Shown one piece after another: positions 12,081 through 23,900 of a DNA stretch of 64,000 nt. The notes under the pieces are model-generated. The model had not been told where the DNA came from. It saw only the letters and a program-made list of their open reading frames with translations, and ran no database searches. Positions within the stretch are counted from its first letter, which is position 1. Every line of letters starts with the position of its first letter. The position numbers and the translations under genes are program-made. Location of the stretch: NCBI RefSeq assembly GCF_040436345.1, contig NC_133224.1:16274144-16338143 (forward strand), written 5' to 3'. The DNA comes from Pagrus major. Taxonomy: Eukaryota; Chordata; Actinopteri; Spariformes; Sparidae.

Positions 12081-12480
12081 TTAAAGAGGTCATACTTTGC
12101 TAATTTTCAGTTTCATTCTTTTATTTGGGGGTCCTAGTAGAATAGGTTTACATACTTTCATTTTCAAAAAACACATTATCTTTCTCATATGGTGCATTGC
12201 TGCAGCAGCCCTTGTGTCTTGAATGCTCTGTTTTAGCTATGGAGTGAGACATCTCGCCTCTGTTCAATCTTTGGTGAGAGTTGCACATGCGCATTACTTA
12301 ACAGGAAGGATGTAGCCAATCATAGGCAGAGTAGGGCGGACATGCCGGGCAAGGTAGTGTAATCTAAAATAACGCCGCTACAGCAGTAGCAACTGTATGT
12401 CTGTATGTCTGCTGACTGACTGGAGAGAATAGTTTCTGTTAGTCACCAGAAATGTATCACCATATGCGGGTCTCTAGTGC
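12081..12480 (+). repeat. TTAA-type MITE fragment
   Basis: It begins TTAAAGAGGTCATACTTTGC and continues with AGAATAGGTTTACAT, a left end that I recognise as common in teleosts. The matching right end (AATGACCTCTTTAA type) is missing, so the copy is truncated or diverged. Confidence 0.5.
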
Positions 12481-12559
12481 TCGTGATGCAAGCTGACATC
12501 ACCAAGATTGTCCAATCAATTAGTTACCTGTCAATTTATCTTACAGCTATAGCTTTATT

Positions 12560-12775
12560 TCCAGCACTCCAGCTTCCTCCCACAGTCCAAAGACATGCAA
12601 GTGAGGTTAATGCGTGAATAGGTGCGAGTGTTATCATAATTTGCTGTTTGTCCCTATATGTCAGCCCTGTGATAAACTTGTCCAGGGCTTGCCCTGCTGC
12701 TTGCCCAATGTTAGCTAGGATCAGATCCAGCCCTGCTGAAAAAGATAAGCGGCTATGGATGATAGATTGATGGAG
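12560..12775 (+). repeat. Degenerate LINE or LINE-derived 3' fragment
   Basis: It contains CTTCCTCCCACAGTCCAAAG, then TGTCAGCCCTGTGATAAAC, a CCAATGTTAGCTAGGATC block and GATAAGCGGCTATGGATGAT. This is the usual order in a common fish non-LTR element 3' end. It is short and non-coding. Confidence 0.5.
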
Positions 12776-13812
12776 GTTCATTTCTAATGAACCAGTGTGG
12801 AGAAGAAATGGAGAAATACAATAAAATGACATTGTCATTTTTTCCCCTGGACTCAATGAACCAAACTAAGGGTGTTAAAGTGCCATAACACATTTCTAAT
12901 TGTAGGTCCAGATTCAATGCTATTAAAGGCCAACCCTTTCTTCCCCTTTAGTAACAGAGGACAAGTAAATAAATAAAAACGGACAACCAGTGCAGTATGT
13001 TTCTGGGAAAGACATTTATACTTGTGTGGGAAGGTCAGACATTTCAAAACGCACAAAGCCACTCTTGAATTGTACAATAACATAGCACTAGTGTTTGACC
13101 AGCTATGACTCATTACTTACTCAACAAATGAATTCCCATCCCACTAACTGCACTTTTCATCAGGAGAATATTCAATTTCAAATGATTATAAAAACATTTT
13201 AGCAGCATGGGAGGTTTTACAAGCTTCTGTCATTTCCATTGGATTTGCAATTGGAGCCAGAGAGAGAAAGAGAGAGTAGACCATCCCTCCTCCCCTCTCT
13301 GTTGTATCTCCTGTCCTCTGTGGTTGGGAACAAAGCATTGGAGTCAGTAAAGAGGGTAGTTCTGGACTTAAACCCCCTACATCTGGTTTTAATCTCTCCT
13401 CTCCCAGTCTGTCTGACCCTCTCTTGTCATCTGACCAAGCAACTCCAGCCCTGCTGTGCACAGGAGAACTAAGGCAGACTAGCACACACCACATTTCATC
13501 TCATGAATGTTTAGATCCCACCTTCAGGTGGCAAAAGTCATAGAAATACGAAATACTACGCAGTAAATATCTTTGAATGTTGTGACATCTATTATGAGTG
13601 ATAAGAGTTAAATTTATTGTAACCTGACACAGTCCAGGTCTTGGGGCCACATCCTCATGGTCACCTCAGGTTCAGGTCTCAGGTCTGTGTGAAATGATCA
13701 TTTGACTGGACAGGACCTTAATGTGAGTTCCTGTGACTGTGACCTTAAGAGCCTTTGTGTCAGGAGACAGCCAAAAGTGAAGATTACCTCAAATCACTAT
13801 TAATAACAGACT
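12776..13812. other. Unassigned intergenic sequence
   Basis: Only short overlapping frames on both strands; no motif or repeat is recognised. Confidence 0.4.
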
Positions 13813-13917
13813 GTATTTTCTAGAGGTGTGAAAATTAACCAATATGAATTGGACATCAGTTTTAAAGTTAGATACGAATACACCAATATGCAGACCTCTG
13901 GATTGATCTAATGTACT

Positions 13918-14112
13918 GTGAGCAAGTCGATGCTCCAATTTCTAAGGTACGAATCAAACAAAAAGCAGGCCATTTGTAAGCTATGTAGAACAGCATTTAA
14001 GTACAGTGGTAGCATAACAAATCTTAGCGTTCACCTGGTGAGACAGCATGGTGAAACCTTTGCAGTCGACGTTAAGCTAGCACTAGCAAGAACATGCGAG
14101 ACAAAGACGTGA
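13918..14112 (+). pseudogene. hAT transposase BED-type zinc finger fragment
   Basis: The 64-codon frame reads FLRYESNKKQAICKLCRTAF...NLSVHLVRQHG, a C-x2-C...H-x4-H BED finger like those opening ZBED-type hAT transposases, where it binds DNA. It stops early at a TGA. The sequence beyond keeps weak similarity (ITASVACFIASKDLQPV near 14166-14216) in another frame. Aromatic residues and spacing fit the family. No DDE core follows, so this is a dead fragment. Confidence 0.75.
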
Positions 14113-14684
14113 TTAAAACCACTTTCCAGCCACAACTTAGCCACAACTCTGTGAGGTCTAAGGTAATCACAGCATCTGTAGCCTGTTTTATTGCAAGTAA
14201 GGACTTACAACCTGTCTGCTTTTGAACATATTGCTATCATTAGCTATATTATGTGACTGTTGGTAGTACTGCACACTGTTAACTGTCATTGTCTACTGAC
14301 ATTATGTACTGAATTGAACCATACTGCACACTGTTTACTGTGTACTGCACAGCACCGCACACTGTTAAGTTATCAGTAGTTATCAGTAGTAAACATTTGT
14401 CTGATTGTTAATCATAGGTGTGATTTTATACACTGATTATTACTAGGAACCAGAGGATACAGACAATCAGGGATATTCAGTTCAGAGTGGTCCAATGCAG
14501 CCAGATCAAGCTTAGACAGACCCTGCTCATGGAGATCCAGACAACAGGGTAGTTGTTCCTCAGGTCCAGGATAAGACAACGAGTGTGTTTTTTATACACT
14601 GAGGTATAAGCAGATCAAGATAAAAATATACATAATAGTAAGAAAAATACACAGGATTCCCTGGTCTGAAATAACTATCTGAAG

Positions 14685-15650
14685 ATTGATGAAGGTTCTC
14701 AGTCATCCAGGTCATGGTAATTCTAAGTGCTGTATTGTAGGCAACTGGATGTGGTCCAGTTTGTTGAAGACATTTTACTCCTATCCAAGAGGCTTCTTCA
14801 GTTCTAACTAACTGGAGGGGAGTTGCAGGCTTTTAAACTTTGTGTGGGAGTGTCTTACAGAGTTGTTAAGGACACCTGTGAGCTCTGAGTTTCATCGTCA
14901 GGGCTACTTGTGGGTCGTTGACCCAACCAGCCTTCATGTGGGTTGCTCGGGCTAGGTGAGCCCAGGTGTGAATGGTTGTTAAGTTGTCTGGGGAGAGAAC
15001 TCAGTACAGCATTGTAGGTGGGTGATAAGTAATGTCTTAGTCTACCTCTGTTCAAAGACAGCCGTTCCAGTTTGACATAGATGGATTCCTTTACTCCTCT
15101 TTCAAACCATCTGTCTTCTCTGGCCAAGATGTTTACATTGTTGTCCTCAAAGGAATGATTTTTCTCCTTCAGATGTAAGTGGACAGCAGAGTCTTGACCT
15201 GAGGAGTTGGTCCTCCTGTGTTGTGCCGTTCATTTATGGAGAGGTTGTTTTGTCTCCCCAATGTACAAATCTGAGCAGTCCTGGCTGCATTGAACAGCAT
15301 AAACTACATTACTCTGTTTTTGCCTGGGTGTTTTGTCCTTCGGATGGACAAGTTTCTGCCTCAGCATGTTGGTAGGTTTGAAGTGAATCGGGATATGATG
15401 TTTATTGATGATCCTTCTGAGTTTCTCAGATGTTCCAACGACATAGGGAATGACGATGATGTTACGTTTTTTCGTTTCTTCCTCTCTGTCTGCTCTGGAT
15501 CCTTTAGATATTTTGTCAAATGTCCACTTTGGGTAGCCACAGGTTAAGAAGGAACAGAAGCACATCAAGCACTTAAAGCCTGTCCCTGAAAACGTCTTCA
15601 AGAAACTGAAACATGTCCAGTTGCCTACAATACAGCACTTAGTATCTATT
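14685..15650 (-). pseudogene. Penelope-like element, C-terminal (GIY-YIG) fragment
   Basis: The minus strand near 15601-15230 reads GYPKWTFDKI, a basic linker, IIVIPYVVGTSEKLRRI, then VVYAVQCSQDCSDLYIGETKQ, which is the Cys-containing linker and GIY-YIG-type endonuclease of Penelope-like retroelements. After a frame change it continues at 15127-14855 with LAREDRWFERGVKESIYVKLE. The reverse transcriptase is absent. Both edges carry the same ~45-bp block in opposite orientation (CTGTATTGTAGGCAACTGGA near 14731 and its inverse near 15618), consistent with the terminal repeat arrangements seen in this class. It lies inside the hAT remnant. Confidence 0.78.
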
Positions 15651-15877
15651 TGAAGGTAAGCAATGCCACTTTTATAGAATTGGCTTATTCTAATTTAGTA
15701 GAAAATGAATGTCTACATGAAACAGAGAATCAGATTGTATAGTATCACAACGGATTGAATTGAATCATACCAAATTGGAATCGCTTCGTTCCATAATAAA
15801 AAGTATTGTCCCTGAATTGTATCTAGCTAGATATCGGATCGTCTTATAAGGGAGAGATGCATGCCCCTAGTATTTTC

Positions 15878-17604
15878 CTACTAATCCCTAATGCTAAACA
15901 ATGTGTTTATGTGACAAGGCATTCATTTGGAGTATTCTTCTGTAACAATTAAAACATTTTTATGACAAAATAAAAACAACGTTAGAGTTAAGAAAACAAC
16001 ATAGTTAATATTTATTAAGAAAAACAGCTGATCTGCTTAATCAGGACTGTGTGGGTGTGGTTTGATCAGATGTGGAGAGAGTGGCCTGACAGTTTAAAAC
16101 AGCAACAAGGAACTTTCATTTTTTTGGTTGATTCTAGCGACCTCTGTGGACAGAAGCAGTATGAGCACCATGATCTCCTGAAATAAATACCTTAATCTGG
16201 AGGATGCATAGTGATCAGGGGATATTTCTGTTCATTCTAGTTACCAACCTTACCGTTAGGGTTAGGGATAAATAGCCAATCCTCTTGCTGATGGTCTTAT
16301 GTAGGTCATACAGAGGCATCAGTGTTAAATTAAGACTGATTTAAAAGGTCCTTGTAGTGCATATAAATAAGATGATGCCTAGAAGGACAGCAATTAAAAA
16401 CTAATACAAAGATAACCCATTGTGATCCAACTTTGGCAGGTGATGTCTGTTCATTCAGGATCCCATGTGCATAGTAAGAAAAAGATTGACCATATAAGAT
16501 TAATGTTTAAAGGTTCAGATCATTAACTAAGCAGAAGGCTGGTGGTTTGATACCCAGATCTCTCAGTTGCATGTTGAAGTGTCCTTGGGCAAGATTTTGG
16601 ACCCAAAATTGCTCCTGATGCTACACACCGACTCCCATCGGTGTGTGAGTATGTGTTAATGGCCAAGCATAGCAATATCTTGGGGTGACCTGATTGGTGG
16701 TTCGGCATCTTGTCTGGCAGCCTCTGCTATCAGAGTATGAATTTGTGAATATGACAATGTGATATTTGGGTTGTGTAGCACACATATAAGGAGAAACGCC
16801 ACAAATCTTAAACATGCACACACTGCAAGATAAAATAATGGCACATCACACACTACAGATAAGGTTATTATACTAGAGGGAGCAATGCACATGATCCCTC
16901 TCATGTGATCTCATGGGGAAGCAGATGTTAACAAAATAAAGAATATTGTAGATCAACAACCAGATGTAGTAACCAGTTGTGGCTGGTGAAATCTTTTTGT
17001 TTCCACATCACATGTACAGTCCAGTTGCCAGGAAAAGCAGTTAAGGTTTCTGCAAAACACTAATACAGCCAGCGTTTCCACATTTTCAGGTATTTTATAC
17101 CAAAACATTATGTTTTTCTACCAAGTGTTTTTATGAAAACTTAACAAGCCCAACATTGTCACAAGATAAACATAAAAATTCAAACCAAAAGAAAAGTTCC
17201 AACCTAAAGAAATGCAAGGTTTCAACATATCCGTGGGCTGAAAACAGCCTTAGAATCAAACTGATCTGATCTTTGCTAAGACCCCTTGTTAATCCAGCTC
17301 AAAAAGACAGGGTGCACACTGCATCTGTAAACCCCCTAGATCATCTGTGCAAAATATTTATGAGGGCTGATGTTACGTGTCCCAAGGATGGGAGACCACG
17401 GTAACAAATATGTGACCTGTATAAAGCAGGTAAAACAGAGGAATGAGGACACAGTTCGTCTTGTTTCCTTTCCAGATTGCCTCTGTGTGATTTATTTAAC
17501 ATCATGTATCATAACAGTCACATAAGCACAATGCATATCTTTTTACCTCATCTCAGTTTTACATAGTTCAATTTCACATTTTCCCAATTCAGCTTTTATC
17601 TCAC
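15878..17604. other. Unassigned sequence around a SINE-like repeat
   Basis: AT-rich with only chance ORFs. 16520-16700 is listed separately. Confidence 0.35.
16520..16700 (+). repeat. Common fish dispersed repeat, SINE- or hAT-derived
   Basis: It has the order CAGAAGGCTGGTGGTTTGAT, GCATGTTGAAGTGTCCTTGG, GCAAGATTTTGGACCC, AAATTGCTCCTGATG, CCATCGGTGTGTGA, known to me from many fish genomes. GGTGGTTTGATACCC resembles a tRNA B box, but no A box is evident. The class is uncertain. Confidence 0.45.
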
Positions 17605-18464
17605 TTAAAGGAACTTGGGGCAGGATTTGTGAAAAAATAAATATGCATTTTAAGTTTTTTAGTGCTAATGGGTGATGAAGCGTTCAAAACCAAAAAGAAT
17701 GAGCCCACCCACGTATCTCTCCATTGCCTTGAACAGGCTGTGTGCTGCATAATGTACTGCAATTCGGTATCTGAATTTCCTGCGCAGTCCTGCGGACGTG
17801 ACGCCTGATGACGCTGAATACGCGTCCTTGGTTACGTGAAGAAGACAAGTGTGGTGGACCCAAACTAGTGTTTGGGTAGTAATGGATTCTGCTACGGCCA
17901 GCAAACGACCCATCACCACACAAAGTCCACTAAAAAGTCATACTAAGAAGAAAATGAAGGTTTTATCAGCAGCATGTCGTGAGTCGAAACAAAATTACGA
18001 CCAAAGCCGGGCTGGCACCTGAATACACATCGGATACACGTTTGACTCATGGAGGCAGCTTCAACTTGATTCGGGACTGAAAACAGATGCTGACATGGCT
18101 CATTTCCTAGTAACCAGGTAAGAAAACATTACAGGTCATGTTTAGAGCTTGATTTGAAAACTATATAAGATCATGAGGACTCGGAGTGACCTAACGTGCA
18201 AAGTAGCGTTAGCTGCAAACATGTAACTTAGTCCACCTCTGTGTAACACTGAATAGTTACAGACTGCGCATTTTCCACGGTCCTTTAGTCTGAAACTGAA
18301 GAGTTAGAAATATGTGTCTTTATATATGGCTGCTGCACTGCTGTGAAGAGTTCATGCGCACTCCCGCGCCGGCTTGGCTGATGGCTGCAGTTACCCTAAC
18401 GGCCGCAACGGCTGTCGTGTCACTATTGAGTCTTATTTCTTGATACTGCCCCAAGTTTTTTTAA
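17605..18464 (+). mobile_element. TTAA-flanked non-autonomous transposon carrying an exon
   Basis: The left end TTAAAGGAACTTGGGGCAGG (from 17605) and right end CTGCCCCAAGTTTTTTTAA (to 18464) are inverted copies with TTAA at both termini. The length (860 bp) is close to the TTAA element at 5850-6683 (834 bp), but the terminal repeats differ. It has one coding-like exon on the plus strand and no transposase core. Confidence 0.68.
17882..18117 (+). pseudogene. Exon with W-R-x-L / D-A-D-x-A-x-F-L module ending at a splice donor
   Basis: One frame runs from ATG 17882 (MDSATASKRPITTQ...) through a Lys-rich region to IHIGYTFDSWRQLQLDSGLK, TDADMAHFLVTR, ending CAG before GTAAGA at 18118. A single TGA interrupts it (after QSRAGT). 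It aligns with the module at 6122-6343: G/S-x-x-F-x-x-W-R-Q-L, then G-L-(K/R)-(T/S)-D-A-(D/E)-x-A-x-F-L. The donor at its end suggests a true first coding exon in the ancestral element. The function is unknown. Confidence 0.5.
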
Positions 18465-19056
18465 ATCACTACTTCAGTCTCAATACCATACATTTTCACT
18501 CATCTCCTGTTGTTTTTAAAGGAAAACGCTGGCAGCTGTAGTTACCAGAGAATTCCTGTAAAAAATACAGCAGCACAGTAGATAACTTTACTAACAAAAT
18601 ATGAAAATTGATTTACAGTGAATGACAACATGGCTGACTCACATTAAAAAAATGTTAAGTCTACAAAAAATGTGTTGATTTCACATAACGGTGTTGTATA
18701 TAAATAGACCATTTCCTGTATTTTTTACATGTAATAATTGCTCATTGAGCATCAATAAATGGTAAAATTAACAGGGAAATATCAAACAAAAAACTAATTT
18801 AAACTGGTTGAACAACAGTAAAACTTTGCATTTTAAATCGAGCTGTTCTGTATATTATACATAAAATCTATTCATAATATGCTGTATTTTTATGTTTTAA
18901 TAATCAAGTTATTATGTAAAATTTACTTATAAACCTGCAAAATGATTACTACTACGCCTACACCAAAACATGCAAAAAAGACATCTTGAGAAACGACAAG
19001 AGAGGAAAATATCACTTTTGGGAAATTTATTTAACAGCCATCGTGAATAGTTGTAA
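18465..19056. other. Unassigned AT-rich sequence
   Basis: No ORF, repeat unit or motif that I can support. Confidence 0.35.
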
Positions 19057-19157
19057 ACAATTGGATGCATTTATTTTCAACGTATACAACATGCAAAGAA
19101 GCTACATGTAATGGTTCTTTTAACTATGACTGAATCCAAGTTGAAATAATCCAGAAG
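19057..19157. repeat. First tandem unit, left half (split by LINE insertion)
   Basis: It begins ACAATTGGATGCATTTATTT and ends with the 15-bp target copy GAAATAATCCAGAAG. The unit resumes at 24914 after the LINE, and a second uninterrupted copy lies at 25064-25286. Confidence 0.85.
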
Positions 19158-19276
19158 GGGACTTCCGGTTGAGCGATGAGAGTAATGGCAGAGTAGTTCG
19201 TAGCTCCTACCAGTCGGAGACAAATAAACACCCCCCCAACTAACGATAAACCAAATTCAAATAGAAGTAACAAGGG

Positions 19277-20338
19277 ATGAGTGGGGGGACGCGTCAGAAA
19301 GGCAGAAAAAATCTGAAAACACAGGAAAAGAGTTTCGTAATGGAGGCAAGCAGTGAAGCAGGGGGTAATGGCGGCGAGGCCTTAGCCAAAGACGTTACGC
19401 CAGCACTACACAAGTACCTGACGGACATCGCTAAAGAAATCCACGAACTCAAAGAAGAAATGAAAAACGACATAACGGCCCTTGACACGAGCTTTAAACA
19501 GGAGTTTGCCAATTTTAAAGAAGACGTAAACAACAAGCTTAAGGCAAACAAAGACGAACTACAGGACCAGAAGAAAAGTCTCAAAGAGGCAAAAACACGC
19601 ATCGAGGAACTCGAGACATTCAACATGGAAGCTAAAGACGCTCTGTTGACAACCCTGCGCGAGCAGAGAAAGCTACAGGACAAGCTAACCGACCTCGAGG
19701 GAAGGTCCAGGAGGAACAACGTGCGGATATTTGGAGTCCCGGAGGGCTCGGAGGGGGACTCAGTCATCCGCTTTGTCGAGGAGCTACTACAGAGAGAGCT
19801 GACTCTGCCAGAGGGGACGAGCCTGCTGATTCAACGAGCACACCGAGCGGCAGCGAGAAGACCCGGTCCCGGTGAGACTCCGCGGTCTATAATCATAAAC
19901 TTTCTCCGGTTTGACACAAAGGAGATGATATTAAGGAAAGCCTGGCAAAAACAAGTTAAACTTGGCGACTCGCCTCTGTACTTTGACAACGACTATGCCG
20001 CCGAGGTGGTACAGCAACGCAGAGCCTATATGGAGATTAAAAAGACCCTCAAGGCCAAAGGCATCCGGTTCCAAACGCCCCTGACCAGGATCAGGATCCA
20101 CTGGACCGACGGACCCCGGCTCTACAACAGCGCGCAAGAAGCAGCGAAAGAGATGAGGAGAAGGGGAATGGATGTACAGATGAAGGAGGCTGACAAGGAG
20201 CGCACGATGGAGGAGTGGATACAGGCGGCATCGCCATGGCAACGCGTCGGGGAACCAGGGGCGCATGGTGGATTAACTCAACGCACGAGAGGAAGGCTGC
20301 AGGAGTTCAGGAGAGCCGAAGATGGAGAAAACATCTGA
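19277..20338 (+). CDS. L1-type ORF1 protein (RNA-binding)
   Basis: The 353-residue open frame is uninterrupted. Residues ~45-145 are a heptad-rich, highly charged coiled coil (KEEMKNDITALDTSFKQEF onward), expected to trimerise. Next comes an RRM-like domain starting LEGRSRRNNVRIFGVPEG (~140-230), with RAHR and IIINFLRF strands. A C-terminal domain follows (QKRRAYMEIKKTL-like region, KGIRFQTPLTRIRIHW). In L1 elements this protein coats element RNA and acts as a nucleic-acid chaperone. The ATG at 19277 lies 119 bp inside the element and is the first in frame. ORF2 follows after ~650 bp. Confidence 0.9.
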   Translation: MSGGTRQKGRKNLKTQEKSFVMEASSEAGGNGGEALAKDVTPALHKYLTDIAKEIHELKEEMKNDITALDTSFKQEFANFKEDVNNKLKANKDELQDQKKSLKEAKTRIEELETFNMEAKDALLTTLREQRKLQDKLTDLEGRSRRNNVRIFGVPEGSEGDSVIRFVEELLQRELTLPEGTSLLIQRAHRAAARRPGPGETPRSIIINFLRFDTKEMILRKAWQKQVKLGDSPLYFDNDYAAEVVQQRRAYMEIKKTLKAKGIRFQTPLTRIRIHWTDGPRLYNSAQEAAKEMRRRGMDVQMKEADKERTMEEWIQAASPWQRVGEPGAHGGLTQRTRGRLQEFRRAEDGENI

Positions 20339-20991
20339 TTGAAATGGGAGATCCAGACGTGAATAAGGTTTCACTTTAAAATAAGTACGAATCACCACCA
20401 TATTCTAGCTGTATAGTACAGCATGTTAATGAACAGGCCTGGAAATTTCTGAGTAAAAGAGATAGAAAGGAGGAGGGAAAAGACATTTTTTATTATTTTT
20501 AGTGTTGGCTTTTATATTCATTTATTCATTTTTGGTTCATAAACACAGAGGATGGCTTTGTGGTAACGTATCCCTGGGATAATGTCGGGGTTGGAGGGGA
20601 AAAAGATGGGGGAAAAGAGACTAAGTAATTGCAATACCCCAGGTGATCATATTTGTTTATCGATTTACTTATTGTTAAATACAGAGTTTATATGCTAGGA
20701 TATGGCTTGCCTCCCACTACTAGGCCTTTCATACGTTTCTTTTAGACTGGTAGAGTGGGAATGCAGAGAAATGTTGGACACTACTACAAGGCAAGGGGGT
20801 CTCTATGCAGGACCTCTATCCACCTCTAGTGTAGGGCCCCTCCATAACTGGGGGACCTTCCCCTCTCCTTCCAACAGGGGCACAGGCATGATTGAAGAGG
20901 CCCGTTGTTATTGGAAGCATTGTTTTGGAGTTAGAGTTCATATTGTTGTTCGAGTTGCAGGTGTCAGTGGGAGAGAAGGGGGAAACAAAGA

Positions 20992-23900
20992 ATGGAGGAG
21001 ATGCAACATAGCCAGCTTAAAGTGGTGTCTCTGAATGTGAACGGGTTAAGTAACCCAATGAAAAGAGGGAAGGTCATAGCAAAACTAAAAAAAGAAAGAG
21101 CACAGGTTAGTTTTCTACAAGAAACACATTTGTCGGATCAGGAGCATGAAAAATATAAAAAATTGGGATTTAAAAATACATACTATAGCTCATACAAAAA
21201 TGGGAAGAAAAGGGGGGCAATGATTTTGATTCCAAATGGAATAAAATTTGAGACCTTAAAGGAAATTAAAGATAAAGAAGGAAGATACATTTTGGTTAAG
21301 GGGAAAATTGAAAATCAATTAGTTACACTCGTCAATGTCTATGCACCTCCGGACAGTGATAAGAGTTTTTTCAAGAACTTATTTGAAGTTGTTGTTCAAG
21401 AAATAGAAGGGATACTGATATGTGGAGGGGATTTTAACAATACACTGAATCAGGATTTGGACACAACTAGTGCAAAGAAAAGTAGCAAAATTCAAGTGTC
21501 CCGATACTTAAATACTGTTTTAACAGAGTTGGGAATTTTAGATGTCTGGAGGGAACTACATCCATTCGAAAGGGACTTCACGTACTACTCAGCTCCCCAC
21601 TCAGTCTATACAAGGATAGATTATTTTTTCATGAATACAGCAGATAGATTTAGAATAGAAGAGTGTAAGATTGGAGTAGCAGACCTGTCAGATCATTGTA
21701 TTCTCCACCTGACACTGAATATGAACAGCAAGAAAAGGAATACAGTATGGAGAATGAATGTTGGTGTACTAAATAATCCAGGATTTGAGGAGATCAAAAC
21801 AGAAATAAATACATACAGGGAAGAGAACGATAATGGGGAGGTAGATTTTACTACTCTATGGGATGCCATGAAAGCAGTTATGCGGGGAAAACTAATATCT
21901 CGAGCAGCATACAATAAGAAAGCTAGGTTGAAATTATATCAGATGAAGATTGAAGAGCTTAAAAAATTAGAGCAACAACATAAAGACTCAAATGATGCAG
22001 GTTTACTTCAACAAATCAAGGAAGTGAGGACAAAAGTGAATGAGATACTAGGAGACGAAGTGGAAAAGAAATCTAGACTTCTAAAGCAGACTTATTACGA
22101 ATCAGGCCCCAAAGCTACAAAATTACTAGCTAGGCGAATAAGGAAACAGCAACTCATGAATACAATCCATAAAATCAGAGATCCCACAACCAATTCACTA
22201 GAATTTGAACCAGGAAAAATAGAAAAAGTTTTTGAAAAGTACTACAAAAAGCTGTATACACAACCACACTCAGTGGACGAGGAAGTAATAAGAAACTTTT
22301 TAAGTTCATTAGATCTACCAACAATAGGAGAGAAACAAAATGAAATTTTAAATACATGTATCACAGCAAAGGAAATGGAAGAAGCCGTTAATAAGTTAAA
22401 ATCAAATAAAGCCCCGGGGAGTGACGGCTTCCCGGCCGAATGGTACAAAATGTTTAAAAAGGAATTGGGTCCAATGTTATTAGCAGCATTCAACGAAACC
22501 TTAAAAAAAGGCAAGATCCCCCCCTCTTGGAAAGAAGCCATAATTACGGTGATTCCCAAGGAGGGGAAAGATAAGGAATTATGTGAAAATTATAGGCCTA
22601 TATCAATATTAAATTGTGATTATAAGATATATACAACCATCCTAGCTAAGAGACTCGAAACTTTTGTGACAGAACTAATTGATGAAGATCAATGTGGCTT
22701 TATCAAGGGGCGCCAAACACAAGATAATATAAGGAGGACTTTACATATAATTGAGGAAATACAAAAAAAGGGAGAAAGTGCACTGCTGCTCAGTTTGGAT
22801 GCAGAAAAAGCTTTCGATAGCGTCAGTTGGAAATTTTTATATCTTACTTTAGAAAGATTCGGCTTTAACACAGACTCAGTTAACATTATTAAAACACTTT
22901 ATCAAGACCCGAAGGCTAGAATTAAAATAAATGGCAGTCTCACTAACTGGTTCAAATTGGAAAGATCTACTAGACAGGGCTGTTGCTTATCGCCAACTCT
23001 CTTTGCAATTTTCATAGAGCCTTTGGCCCAGGCAATAAGAGAAGACGTAGGTATAGCAGGGATAGAGGTAAGGGGCACAGAACATAAAATCGGACTATTT
23101 GCAGATGATGTTATGATCAGTCTAAAACAACCAGATGTCTGTCTTCCAAGACTTATGGAAAGACTGGATTCATTTTATTACTTGTCAGGTTATAAACTCA
23201 ATGTGACAAAAACGCAGGTATTACCCATAAACTATACCCCACCCCAAGCCATTCAACAAACATATAAATTCAAATGGAAAGCAAAAACAATAAAATACAT
23301 AGGTGTAAGTATTAGTAGAAACTTAACAAAACTGCACAAAATTAATTATGGGACTCTAAATCAAGAAATTCAAAAAGATATGGAAAGATGGTTGGCGCTA
23401 ACATTGGATTTTAGTTCTAGAATAGAAATCATAAAGATGAATGTCTTACCGAGGATTTTATATTTATTTCAATCATTACCAACAGAAATCCCCAAATCAC
23501 AATTCAAAGAATGGAACAAAAAAATCTCACGCTTCATCTGGGGGGGGGGAAAGGCCAAGGATAAAATACGCAACTCTTCAGATTCCCAAAGACAAAGGCG
23601 GGTTAGCCCTACCAAACCTCTTAGAATATTATTATGCCGCCCAGACTCGACCTTTGGTGTATTGGTGTGATCCTGAGTATATTGCAAGGTGGAAAGATAT
23701 TGAATTAAAAAGAGAGGGATACCATATCCAAAGTATGATTGCAAACAGGGACATGTTTAAAAAAATTAAGAATATGCTTGATCCAATTACTAGATTCACT
23801 CTGGAAATCTGGTTCATAGTGATTAGGAAATACAATTTAGAAAGTGAAATCAAAATTTTGAGCTGGCTGACTTGTGACTCTAAATTTAAACCAGGGGCAA

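Larger units (their letters stand above)
13821..15869 (+). mobile_element. hAT (ZBED-type) transposon remnant with nested Penelope-like element
   Basis: The left end TAGAGGTGTGAAAAT and right end ...AGATGCATGCCCCTA form imperfect inverted termini. The octamer gtattttc flanks both sides exactly (13813-13820 and 15870-15877), a perfect 8-bp duplication. A BED zinc finger remains near the left end. The rest of the transposase is lost, and the interior is occupied by a Penelope-like element at about 14685-15650. Confidence 0.75.

Noticed and set aside
20702-21034. 110-codon ORF between L1 ORF1 and ORF2
   Set aside because: It has no domain, overlaps the start of ORF2 and lies in the inter-ORF spacer.
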